From positions 62,001 to 126,000 of the forward strand of contig CAZVGO010000028.1 in assembly GCA_964626755.1 (NCBI GenBank): 64,000 nucleotides of DNA. The letters are read 5' to 3'. Origin of the DNA: JACDAV01 sp964626755 (GTDB taxonomy: Bacteria > Chloroflexota > Limnocylindria > Limnocylindrales > CSP1-4). The first letter of the stretch is position 1. Each line of letters begins with the position of its first letter. Both the position numbers and the translations under genes were made by a program. This document shows positions 34,176 to 43,273 of the stretch, one piece after another. The notes under the pieces are model-generated. The model did not search any database. It was not told the DNA's origin and saw only the letters and a program-made list of their open reading frames with translations.

Positions 34176-37100
34176 ATGCATGTCCTCGATGAGTCACGCA
34201 GGACGCTCGAGGCCTATCGGGTGAAGCCTGCGTTGGTCGCCGAGCACGCCGCAATCGAGCGCCGAACGAAACAAGGTGGCTACGGGCGCCGCCAAATCTT
34301 CGAGTTGGTACAGAACGGCGCCGATGCTTTGACAGGCCACAACTCCGGACGCATCGAGGTTCTCCTGACGGAGTCCGCGCTCTACTGCGCCAATGAAGGC
34401 ACCCCAATCGATGCACAAGGGGCGGACGCGATCCTGAGCTCGCATGTCTCCATGAAACGCGGGAGCGAGATTGGACGGTTCGGAATCGGCTTCAAATCCG
34501 TTCTTGCCGTTTCCGAGTCGCCGGAGTTCTTCAGTCGCTCGGGTTCCTTCGGGTTCCGCGCGGACGAGGCAGCGATCCTGATCCGCCAGATCGTCCCAAA
34601 CGCCACGCACGTGCCGATCCTTCGGCTCGCCTGGCCGATCGATGCAATCGCGGCGTCCAAAGCCGATCCCATTCTTGACGAGCTGATCGGATGGGCGACA
34701 ACCGTGGTCCGGCTCCGATTTCGACCGGGGGCCGCCGAGTGGCTCCATGACGATCTCCGGTCCTTTCCAGCGGAGTTTGTTCTCTTCTCGCCCCATGTCG
34801 GGCACCTAGATCTGCTGGATCGGACTCAGGGCGTTCAGCGACAAATTCGGATGCAGCCCGTCAGGCGTCAGTTCCGCTTGGTCGAGGCCGACCGATCCGA
34901 GTTTTGGCACCTCGCGGCCGCGAACGTCCCGCTGTCGGACGTAGCGAAGGTGGATGCTGGGGACCTCGAGGGTCGCGATTCCGTCCCGGTGGTCTGGGCA
35001 ATTCAACTGAGCGGGCGTCCGCAACGCGGGCGGTTCTGGGCGTTCTTTCCGACCGAGTACGTGACGACACTGACCGGCATCGTCAACGCACCCTGGAAGA
35101 CGAACGAGGATCGTCAGAACCTCCTGCGCGGCCCGTTCAATGAAGAACTGATCGAAGCGTGCGCACGACTCGTGATTAACACTCTCCCCGGCCTCGTGGT
35201 CCCGAAGGATCCGGCGCGTCTTCTCGACCTTCTCCCTGCTCGCGACTGGTACGGCTGGGCCGATCAGATCATGAACAATCGGATCTACGACCTAGCGAGT
35301 ACGAGGCACTCCCTGCCGGACCAGGATGGTGCCCTCGCGCTGCCAGCCACCCTCCTCCTGCATCCTCCCGGCCTTGCCCGGGCCACCGTGGAAGCGTGGG
35401 GTTCATATCCCGGCAGGCCGGTCCAATGGTGCCATCCGTCGGTCGAGACACGCGAGCGACGACTTCGAGCCGAGCGGTTGGTAGGCCAAGCTCGTGTCGC
35501 GAGCGTTCGGGATTGGCTCGAAGCCCTGGTTACCGACGGTTCGGCGGCAGCCTCGATTGCTGCCCTTCGGGTCGCTGCTCTCGCGCGGGCCGACCTGCCC
35601 GAGGGGCGAGGTCGGGAGATTGGCACCGCCAAAATCGTCCTAACTACTAGCGGCCAGTTTGTGGCGCCCGTGCCTGGGCAAGTATTTCTCAGTGGTCCCG
35701 ACTCTCCGGCTGACGCAACCATCGTCGATCCAGTCGTGCAGGCTCACGCAGAGGCCCGCGGCGCGCTCGTGGGGCTCGGCGTCACCGAGATTGACAAAAC
35801 GGGCGAGCTTCGCGCGCTCGTCAGTTCGGCGGACGAGGGCAGCTCCTTCAACTGGGAGCGGTTCTGGCAGCTCGCCTCACACATCGATCCGCAGCAAGTT
35901 GTGGAGTTGCTTCGGTCCGACGCCACGCTCGCCAGTCGGACGAAGGTCCTGACGCTTGCGGACATATACCGACCGATCGCGATGACCATGCTCCCGGGTC
36001 CGATCGTTCCCGGAACCGAGCCGAGCGATGCGCTTGTGACGGTCGACACCGGCTTCCATGCAGGGACTCTGGGGGTTCTGCGGCTATTGGGCGTGTCGTC
36101 GGCGCCTCTTGCCGAGTTTGGCAGCAGCGAGGAGTCATGGTTTGGTCGCTATCTCGCCGGAGCCAAGACAGCGTATCTGAACCAAGCCGCGACGCTGGTA
36201 AGGCCGGCACTGAGAACCGAACCCGACATTTCGGGCGCTCCGTTTCCGGGACCGTTGGAGCCGCTGCTCGTGCTCAGCGACGCGGCACGAGCAAGATTCG
36301 TTGACGCCTTGGCGGGGATCGGTGCCGATGTCGGGAGCTGGGAGGTTCGGCCCAGAACCAAGTCCGCGCGCGCCGAATCAGTGACGTTTCCAGACCCTGC
36401 GAGATGGCTCGCCCAGACCGAGGGCAGAGTTCGGACAGCGCTCGGCCTCAGGCGACCGGCCGACGCGGTTGGGAGGGAACTGGCTCCTTGGGCGTCGGTC
36501 TTACCGGTGGCGGATGCCGCGGACGACGTCGCGGAGTATCTCGATCTGCCGCGAGACGCCAGCCAGATCGGACCTCACATCTGGGCCGCCGCCCTGACGG
36601 AAGTCGGCCACCTCGAAGACGATGCAGTGCTCGGGTCGTTCTATGCCTTGGCGGCCGCGAACGGTGTGCCTTCACCGAAACAGGTCCGGGCTCGCGCGGA
36701 GGACGGGTACACGTCCCTCGCCCCCAACAAGGTGACTGTCGTGTCCGACCCTGTGCAGTTCGATCAGCTCTCGACCGATGGTGTTCCAACCGTGTACGTC
36801 CCAGTAGGTGGCGACGTTGGCGCCCTGGTGGACCGATGGGGCATGCGGCGCCTCGGTGACATCATCAAGGTCGAGGTCGATGCCGTCCGCCTCCGCGACG
36901 ACACGCCTTTGGTCGACGAGTTCCCGGCGCTTCGCTTTCGGATCGAGCCGGCTGCGCAAGCACTGCGGCTGGCTCGCTGCGCGGAGATCCTCGTTGTCAC
37001 GGTCACGCCGCGCGGGAAGTCTGCCGTCGCGCGCGACTTGATGATCCACGAGGGCTCCGTGTACTGGCTCGACTCGCTGGGTGACGAAGAGCTTGTCAGG

Positions 37101-38753
37101 CGCCTCTCCGAGGCGCTGCGACTTGACCTGACTCCAGCGGAGATCGGCCTCCTCGCGTCTAAGCGAGCGGTTCGCGAACGCCGCGAACTCGTGGGTCGAA
37201 TCCGCCGTCGGCCTGACCTCCCCGGTCGCCTATTGGTGGCGGTCGGCGCTGACCTGCTCCGCCGGCGTGTGCCTTCGCATGTCCTGGCGGCCGTCGAGTC
37301 AGGCGGCATGAATCTCCAAGAGGGCGACGTTGCTCGTCTCGCATTGGCGATGCACGGTGCCGATACCCTTCGCGAGTTCCGCAACGAGCTTGCTGAGCGC
37401 GGCTTGGCTCCGCCGTCCCAATGGGCCGGATCGCGGAGTGCACGGATGTTCGTCAGAGAGCTCGGTTTCCCACCAGAGTTTGCCGGCAGGGAGCAGACGC
37501 GACGAGATCCTTGGTTGGAGGTCGAGGGACGACCCGATCTCCCCGTGCTCCACGACTTCCAAGAGCTGATCGCCCAGCGCATTCGCGATCTCCTGGTCGG
37601 ACGACCGTCACTGCGTGGCCTGGTCTCGCTCCCGACCGGCGCTGGAAAGACTCGCGTGGTAGTCGAGGCTCTCGTTCGCGCGCTTGCCGAGGGCCGCATT
37701 GGCGGCCCGATCCTGTGGATCGCGCAGACAGATGAGCTCTGCGAGCAGGCCGTCCAGACGTGGGGCTATGTGTGGCGCGCCCTCGGACCGGCAGCCCCCC
37801 TGCGGATCAGTCGGCTGTGGTCGTCGAACGAGGCAGAGGCACTCGAGGGCGGGCAGCAGGTAGTAGTGGCGACCGTCGCGAAACTCCAAGGGCGCGTCGA
37901 TGACGAAGCCTACGCCTGGCTCGCGGGGGCGGCCTGCGCGGTAATCGATGAAGCCCATGGCTCGACCACGCCCTCCTACACCGAGATCTTGACGTGGTTG
38001 GGCCTGGGTCGAGACCGCGAGCGGGATCGCTGTCCGCTAATAGGGCTGACCGCCACGCCTTTCCGGGGGACCAATGTCGAGGAAACGAACCGGCTTGTTG
38101 GTCGCTACAACCGAAACCGGCTCGATACAGCCGCCCTTGGCGACGACCCGTATTCCGAGCTCCAGGACAAAGGCGTCCTGTCGAAAGTCCAGCATGAGCT
38201 CCTGCCGGGCACGGATATCGAGTTGACCCCCGACGAGCTCGATCGACTTAGACAAACCAGGCTCATTCCTTCCGGTGTCGAAGCCAGGGTTGGTGCGGAT
38301 GTCGAGCGAAACGCGGTTCTGCTGGAGTCGATCAAGAGTCTGCCGGCCGATTGGCCCGTGTTGCTGTACGCCGCCTCGGTAGATCACGCCGAGGTGATGG
38401 CCGGCTTCCTGACGCTCGCGGGCATCTCATCCGCCGCGATCTCGAGCAGGACCCCGTCGGTCGCACGCCGCTACTTCGTCGAGGAGTTCCGGGCGGGGCG
38501 AATTCGAGTGTTGACGAACTACGCAGTCCTAACTGAAGGCTTCGACGCTCCAGCGGTGCGAGCCGTGTATGTCGCCCGTCCGACCTTCAGTCCGAACCTT
38601 TACCAACAGATGATTGGACGCGGACTCCGGGGGCCCTTGAATGGGGGCACGGAGCACTGCCTCGTCGTGAACGTCGCCGACAACGTGGCCCAGTTCGGCG
38701 AGGAGCTGGCGTTCCGTCAGTTCGAGTACCTCTGGGCGTCCGGGGGGCGCTGA
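34176..38753 (+). CDS. GHKL (sacsin-like) ATPase fused to an SF2 helicase
   Basis: 1525 aa from ATG 34176; an open frame upstream (GTG 34092) lacks homology. The N-terminus is a Bergerat-fold ATPase like sacsin/HSP90: N box RRQIFELVQNGADAL (about 35-50), a modified G1 box CANEGTPID, and G2 box IGRFGIGFKSVLAVS (about 98-112). The middle, about 700 residues, is not recognised. The C-terminus is a DEAD/DEAH-type SF2 helicase: SLPTGAGKT (about 1151), VIDEAHGS (about 1257), GLTATPFRG, FRAGRIRVLTNYAVLTEGFDAP and QMIGRGLRG (about 1478). It faces a DrmA/DrmB operon and overlaps its last gene by 37 bases. Base composition is lower in GC than the flanks. Two nucleotide-driven motors in one chain suggest DNA sensing plus translocation in defence; that is inference. 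Confidence 0.85.
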   Translation: MHVLDESRRTLEAYRVKPALVAEHAAIERRTKQGGYGRRQIFELVQNGADALTGHNSGRIEVLLTESALYCANEGTPIDAQGADAILSSHVSMKRGSEIGRFGIGFKSVLAVSESPEFFSRSGSFGFRADEAAILIRQIVPNATHVPILRLAWPIDAIAASKADPILDELIGWATTVVRLRFRPGAAEWLHDDLRSFPAEFVLFSPHVGHLDLLDRTQGVQRQIRMQPVRRQFRLVEADRSEFWHLAAANVPLSDVAKVDAGDLEGRDSVPVVWAIQLSGRPQRGRFWAFFPTEYVTTLTGIVNAPWKTNEDRQNLLRGPFNEELIEACARLVINTLPGLVVPKDPARLLDLLPARDWYGWADQIMNNRIYDLASTRHSLPDQDGALALPATLLLHPPGLARATVEAWGSYPGRPVQWCHPSVETRERRLRAERLVGQARVASVRDWLEALVTDGSAAASIAALRVAALARADLPEGRGREIGTAKIVLTTSGQFVAPVPGQVFLSGPDSPADATIVDPVVQAHAEARGALVGLGVTEIDKTGELRALVSSADEGSSFNWERFWQLASHIDPQQVVELLRSDATLASRTKVLTLADIYRPIAMTMLPGPIVPGTEPSDALVTVDTGFHAGTLGVLRLLGVSSAPLAEFGSSEESWFGRYLAGAKTAYLNQAATLVRPALRTEPDISGAPFPGPLEPLLVLSDAARARFVDALAGIGADVGSWEVRPRTKSARAESVTFPDPARWLAQTEGRVRTALGLRRPADAVGRELAPWASVLPVADAADDVAEYLDLPRDASQIGPHIWAAALTEVGHLEDDAVLGSFYALAAANGVPSPKQVRARAEDGYTSLAPNKVTVVSDPVQFDQLSTDGVPTVYVPVGGDVGALVDRWGMRRLGDIIKVEVDAVRLRDDTPLVDEFPALRFRIEPAAQALRLARCAEILVVTVTPRGKSAVARDLMIHEGSVYWLDSLGDEELVRRLSEALRLDLTPAEIGLLASKRAVRERRELVGRIRRRPDLPGRLLVAVGADLLRRRVPSHVLAAVESGGMNLQEGDVARLALAMHGADTLREFRNELAERGLAPPSQWAGSRSARMFVRELGFPPEFAGREQTRRDPWLEVEGRPDLPVLHDFQELIAQRIRDLLVGRPSLRGLVSLPTGAGKTRVVVEALVRALAEGRIGGPILWIAQTDELCEQAVQTWGYVWRALGPAAPLRISRLWSSNEAEALEGGQQVVVATVAKLQGRVDDEAYAWLAGAACAVIDEAHGSTTPSYTEILTWLGLGRDRERDRCPLIGLTATPFRGTNVEETNRLVGRYNRNRLDTAALGDDPYSELQDKGVLSKVQHELLPGTDIELTPDELDRLRQTRLIPSGVEARVGADVERNAVLLESIKSLPADWPVLLYAASVDHAEVMAGFLTLAGISSAAISSRTPSVARRYFVEEFRAGRIRVLTNYAVLTEGFDAPAVRAVYVARPTFSPNLYQQMIGRGLRGPLNGGTEHCLVVNVADNVAQFGEELAFRQFEYLWASGGR

Positions 38754-40336
38754 GGCGCGGCTTCGAGGAGCGCGAGGACTCTCTCCCGATCGAGTGGGGA
38801 GGTATCCTTCGATTCCAGTCGCGACCGGAGCCCGTTCACATTGAGCCCCCGCCGCACCGTGACTTGGCCAGAGACCGAGTACGTGGTGCCCCACGGCTCC
38901 GTCTGCTCCAAGGGTCGCCCGGACGTGTCGACATAGGTCATGGTGCAGTCGTCCCACCCGAGTTCATCGCAGATCGCGATCAGAGCCTCCTCGGTGACAA
39001 GATCGCCGGCTTCGTCCCACCGATCCAAGCGAGTCGATTCGGCCCCTGCCTCATCGCGGATAAGCCATGAGCCCAGCGTCGATCGACCGGCGATGATCCG
39101 AAGGCGTCGACCCTCGATGGTCGCAGTGGATTCGAGGCGAATTGGGTCCAGCTGGCGGAGCGCCAGCGTCGACTGGACCACGGTATTCCACGAGGCCGCC
39201 TCGCGCCTCGCCAGAAAGTCGTCGACCTCACCGGGGCGGAGCTCGATAGGCATCCGTCGACGCCCCCTCAGCGCCCCTACCAGGGCAGATGCGGCCAGCG
39301 TCACGGCCCAGTCCGCTCCGGTCTCCTCGGGACTCCATGCCGCCAGCCGCTCGGGGTCTGGCCGCACCAGAGCCAGCAGGAGCGCCTTTTCGGCCGGCGA
39401 CCCGTGTGGCCGGAGACGCTCGAAAGGCCGTTCGCTCCGGAGGATTTGCCTCATTCGATCGAAGTGCTCAAGCAGCCGGTCGCGAGTCGGTCTGTCGAGA
39501 CGCGACTCAACGGCACCCTGAACTGTCGACAACACGTCGGCGGCGCGCCATGACTCCGATCTATCAAGCGATCCAAAGACCGCAAAGGAAGCGGAGAAGA
39601 GGATTTCGTCGGCCTCCGGCTTACGAGTTGGCCGCGCCGTAATTGCCGAAACCAGCCACTCGGCAAATGGCCGCTTGCCTTTGCGGACCGTCGAGGGGTC
39701 CACGCACCGACGCAGCGTCTCGACGGCAGGCTCGACCGAGGGACAGGTTGTTGCCATCAGCGCAATTGCCCCGCCAACTCGATCCAGAGGTAAGCCCCCA
39801 GAGCTGCTGAGGGACACCGCGGACTCGGTCGAGCGAAGCCAATCGAAGAGTCCCGCGGAGTGACCCCCGGGTCCCTCGTATAGGTCCGGAGATACACGGT
39901 AGAGGCTCTCCGGGTGCCGGAGGTTGCTGTACTCACGCATTCGGTGCTCGTCGAGCTCGACTGCAGAACGGAAGTGGATCCCAATGATGTGGGTCAGTGG
40001 GATCGTTCCCGCGGCTGCCCACGCATGGATGCTACGACCGTCGCTGGAGAGCACTTGCGCTTGCGGTGTGCCGGCACCGAGAACCTGCGGCTCGACTTCA
40101 ATCGCGACAGGAAAGGCCGTTCGCTCTTCAGACAGGACGAAGTCAACTACGTCGATGGGAAATGGCAATCCAATGAACGGCAACCTGCCTGGACACAGCT
40201 CGAGGAGGTCGCGGTAGTACTTGGCGAAGGCTTCAACCGGTTCCACGAGCCGGCTGGTAAGGACCTCGAGCAGGTTGAATCGATTCGTGACTAGAAAGGG
40301 TCGCTCCATTCCGTCATCTTGCTCAAACAGCGTCAC
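38717..40336 (-). CDS. Unknown 539-aa protein of the defence operon
   Basis: 539 aa from GTG 40336; ATG 40309 (MERPFLVTNRFNLL) is an alternative. No domain is recognised. The first 120 residues are beta-rich with DVVDFVLSEERTAFPVAIEVEPQ, which has the spacing of a PD-(D/E)xK core but Glu where Lys is expected, so a decayed or unrelated fold is equally possible. The middle is helical and Arg-rich; the end has a small beta domain (TYSVSGQVTVRRGLNVNGLRSRL). It is the last gene of the operon, ten bases after the UvrD-like gene, and overlaps the 3' end of the GHKL-helicase gene convergently. Confidence 0.75.
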   Translation of the reverse strand: MTLFEQDDGMERPFLVTNRFNLLEVLTSRLVEPVEAFAKYYRDLLELCPGRLPFIGLPFPIDVVDFVLSEERTAFPVAIEVEPQVLGAGTPQAQVLSSDGRSIHAWAAAGTIPLTHIIGIHFRSAVELDEHRMREYSNLRHPESLYRVSPDLYEGPGGHSAGLFDWLRSTESAVSLSSSGGLPLDRVGGAIALMATTCPSVEPAVETLRRCVDPSTVRKGKRPFAEWLVSAITARPTRKPEADEILFSASFAVFGSLDRSESWRAADVLSTVQGAVESRLDRPTRDRLLEHFDRMRQILRSERPFERLRPHGSPAEKALLLALVRPDPERLAAWSPEETGADWAVTLAASALVGALRGRRRMPIELRPGEVDDFLARREAASWNTVVQSTLALRQLDPIRLESTATIEGRRLRIIAGRSTLGSWLIRDEAGAESTRLDRWDEAGDLVTEEALIAICDELGWDDCTMTYVDTSGRPLEQTEPWGTTYSVSGQVTVRRGLNVNGLRSRLESKDTSPLDRERVLALLEAAPQRPPDAQRYSN

Positions 40337-40346
40337 TTTCCAGTTA

Positions 40347-41447
40347 TCACTCTCTTACTTCGACGAGGTCGTTCGGTATGCCGGCGATGATAGGAGGCGG
40401 AGACACCGTCCAGTAGGAAAGGATCAGCGAATCGCGCGCCCGGGATGTCAGGACGTACATCCGCATGCGAGCGTTCAGGCTTTCCGGGTCGCGGACGTCC
40501 TGCATTGCCGGCAGGAACACTGCGTCAAACTCGAGGCCCTTGGCGCTCTGAAAGTTGATGACTTTAATGCCCGGAGAATCGAAGTCAAGTTCCGGCGGGG
40601 TGACGCCTCTCTTCCGGTGATAAGACTGAACAGGATTGATGGTGTCGTCACCGAGGGCGCGAACAATCCGTTCGCGAACGGAGTCACTCTGAGCTATGAC
40701 CCCGATTTCGAGGTCGCTGCTTGTGCTCTCGAAGTTCCTGATGAAATCCACTGTCGCGTCAAGATTTCGGTGGCGCATGACGACAGGGAGGTCCCCGCTG
40801 CGGCGTGGCGGGTCGGCGATGCCCGTTTTCAGCCCGGTGTAATAGGTCGCCGCAACCGAGGCGATCTCGCGGGTGTTCCGGTAGTTCCGTGTCAGCGCGT
40901 GGCAACGATCCGATGAGAACTGGCCGTAAGCTTGAATATCACCCAGAGTGGAGTTGCTCTCCCCAAGCCGCTGGTTCTCGTCCGCGAAGACCGTCAGATT
41001 TTTCGATATCAGTCTCGCGAGGATGTAGAACTCCTTGGGCAGGTCCTGACCTTCGTCGACAATCAGGTCTGGGCGCTCCTTCGCGGGTGGGGGCGACGAG
41101 TTCACGATGCGAAGCGCCTCACCCCAGTCGTAGTCCCAAGGGCGATTGCTTGGCACAGGTCTGCCGTAGTTCCTCCTGAAGAAGTCGGTAAGCCATCGAT
41201 CGTAGGTGGACACGCTTCCGTCAATCAGTAACTCGGAGACGGCGGACCTCGTGTACTGAGCCAACAGCCGGCCGTGCATTAGCAGCGCTACTGGGCGCCG
41301 CTTCGACTGCAGCATCGAAGCTCGATAGAGCGCCATCACGGTCTTGCCGGTTCCCGGCGGGCCTGTGACGAGGTACGAGTCATCGAGAGGGAGGTTGTTG
41401 ATCTTGTCTTGCTCTTTGGATAGGTCCTGGTAGCTCGGGAGTCTCAT
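40347..41447 (-). CDS. Small UvrD/DUF2075-like SF1 helicase
   Basis: 366 aa, much shorter than UvrD. Walker A GPPGTGKTVMALYRA near residue 30, Walker B LIVDEGQDLPKEF, motif IV-like NYRNTREIA, and C-terminal FQSAKGLEFDAVFLP and VLTSRARDSLILS are visible. Large UvrD 1B/2B domains are missing, so it may be a minimal motor or a switch ATPase. ATG 41447 overlaps the DrmB-like stop (ATGA). It is fourth in the operon. Confidence 0.85.
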   Translation of the reverse strand: MRLPSYQDLSKEQDKINNLPLDDSYLVTGPPGTGKTVMALYRASMLQSKRRPVALLMHGRLLAQYTRSAVSELLIDGSVSTYDRWLTDFFRRNYGRPVPSNRPWDYDWGEALRIVNSSPPPAKERPDLIVDEGQDLPKEFYILARLISKNLTVFADENQRLGESNSTLGDIQAYGQFSSDRCHALTRNYRNTREIASVAATYYTGLKTGIADPPRRSGDLPVVMRHRNLDATVDFIRNFESTSSDLEIGVIAQSDSVRERIVRALGDDTINPVQSYHRKRGVTPPELDFDSPGIKVINFQSAKGLEFDAVFLPAMQDVRDPESLNARMRMYVLTSRARDSLILSYWTVSPPPIIAGIPNDLVEVRE

Positions 41448-43273
41448 GCCCCGGTCTCCGCAGCGATCCGCTCCAGCACCGATGCGAATTGGCCTTCGTA
41501 GAAGGCGACTCGGCGGGACGGACTCCCAACGATGAGTGCCCTATCCAAGAGCGCATTGGCATATCCGCAGCTCGTCTCGGCAATGAGCGCACAGGCATGA
41601 CAGGCTGCGAGGTTCATCGCTGCAACGCCTTGGCCCGCGCTTTCCCGACAGATCGGATCAGAGGAGCACCATGACGCGCGGGCCAGCATGGCGATTAGTG
41701 TTGACTTGAGCCGCTCGGGCTCACCCTGCCTGACTAGGCCTCCAAGCGTCCCCTCTTGGTCGCCTGCTGCGGCGTAGATCAGCAGGCCGGCCATTCCTAG
41801 CGAATCGTTGGCCGCTTGGCGGGCATAGATGCGCTCGGTCAGCGACGCCGATGCGTAACCCGATTCGAACGAGAGCTGGCGGATCAACAGATGGGCGAAC
41901 GTGTGCAGCATCACGAATCGTGCACTGACGTCGGGCAGCCACGCGCGCTGGAAGCTGGAGTTGCGACGAGCCGCGAGCACGGTCACCCGATCGGCCGCCG
42001 GTCCGCGCTCCCAAGCCTGGACGGCCTCCTCCCTGAACGACAGGAAGATTCCCTCGCCGTACCCTTCCAGCGCCGGGAGCCAGTCGAGCCCTCGCCCTAG
42101 ATCAGGCGGGACGACTGGACCGTCTGGGGTCAGCCGCGAGAACCCCGTGAGGGCACGCACCTCCCGAATGCGAATGGCTTGTACGACGCGGTCCAATGGT
42201 TCGAACAGCGCCGCACGGGGATCGGCAGTCCCGTCACGAAGCTCCACGTGCCTAGTGATGAACCGATCTCGGTCATCCGCTTCGGTGTGGGGCGTCACAA
42301 ACGCGGCCCACTCCGCGCCCTCGATGTCCTCCACACCCACGGGTGTAGGCATCCCTTCGCGCCGCCGGACCTCCGCGCGCACGAGTGCTTCGACATCAGG
42401 TGCGGCAACCCCGTGGCTCTGGGCAAGCGCTTGGATGAGGGGCGCGGCCACAGGGCCTTGTGGGGCGCCGACAATGACCTCAAATTCGGGGGTTGCTCTG
42501 ATCGCGTGCGCGAGCTCCTCGTCTTCGTCGAACTTCGACTCCGGAGGGATGTCGATAGCGGAGCGGACCTTGGCGAAGTAGACGTTGCTCGCACCGCGCT
42601 GTACTACCTCCGGGGTCTCCGGATGCGAGAGCTCGGGACGCGGAGCCTGCCAGGGCTGGATTCCGCGACAGGTCAGGTTGAGCTGGGCCAGACTAGCGGG
42701 CGCCGTGATTCCGGCGAGCGACCTCTCCGCCTTGCACGTGTCGCACCTGACCAGCAGGGAGCCTAGCCCTCCGCCCGCGCGCGCACGTGCCAAGAAGCGG
42801 AGCTCGGGGCGCTGGCATTGCTTTTGGTTCGGATCCTCGGCGCGCGAGTGAGCCCAGATGCCCCATGGGACCTCGTCGAGGTGGCCGAGTCGACACACGG
42901 TCACGAACCGCATGGGGATGAGTGGTCGCCGAGAGCCGCACGATTGGCATCGGGCCGCTTCGCCCGGAACCTCAAGTCTGGTCAGCCAGTGGGTCATCCT
43001 TCGACACGACCCGCAGAACAGCCATTTCGGAAAGCGTGCGTAGGGAATGCCCGCTGTGGCGCGGGCATCGAAGGACTTCGACCTCGCTGGAGCCTCGCGG
43101 AGTTCCTTCACGCCGAGCGCGCTCGCGAGGCGGGGGGCTGCGAGTAGCCGGGCGCTGTGTTTTATCCATCGTCCGATGTCGCAGGCGACGAAGGACTCGC
43201 CGAGGAGGTCGTAGATCGCCCCCACTCCGAATGGGCTGAGCGTCTGCGACTGCCGAACTGTTCGATCAGGCAC
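41444..43273 (-). CDS. drmB: DrmB-like protein with DUF1998 domain
   Basis: 609 aa from GTG 43273, which overlaps the DrmA-like stop by 8 bases. The N-terminus is QTLSPFGVGAIYDLLGESFVACD, found in DISARM DrmB proteins. A zinc ribbon follows (CGSCRRMTHW, then CQSCGSRRPL, and CRLGHLDEVPWGIW). The DUF1998 region at about 470-570 has MLHTFAHLLIRQLSFESGY, SLTERIYAR and a Cys cluster near the end (CRES, CHACALIAETSCGYAN). In DISARM, DrmB binds DrmA to form a DNA translocase that blocks phage DNA. All expected landmarks are present. Confidence 0.87.
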   Translation of the reverse strand: MPDRTVRQSQTLSPFGVGAIYDLLGESFVACDIGRWIKHSARLLAAPRLASALGVKELREAPARSKSFDARATAGIPYARFPKWLFCGSCRRMTHWLTRLEVPGEAARCQSCGSRRPLIPMRFVTVCRLGHLDEVPWGIWAHSRAEDPNQKQCQRPELRFLARARAGGGLGSLLVRCDTCKAERSLAGITAPASLAQLNLTCRGIQPWQAPRPELSHPETPEVVQRGASNVYFAKVRSAIDIPPESKFDEDEELAHAIRATPEFEVIVGAPQGPVAAPLIQALAQSHGVAAPDVEALVRAEVRRREGMPTPVGVEDIEGAEWAAFVTPHTEADDRDRFITRHVELRDGTADPRAALFEPLDRVVQAIRIREVRALTGFSRLTPDGPVVPPDLGRGLDWLPALEGYGEGIFLSFREEAVQAWERGPAADRVTVLAARRNSSFQRAWLPDVSARFVMLHTFAHLLIRQLSFESGYASASLTERIYARQAANDSLGMAGLLIYAAAGDQEGTLGGLVRQGEPERLKSTLIAMLARASWCSSDPICRESAGQGVAAMNLAACHACALIAETSCGYANALLDRALIVGSPSRRVAFYEGQFASVLERIAAETGA

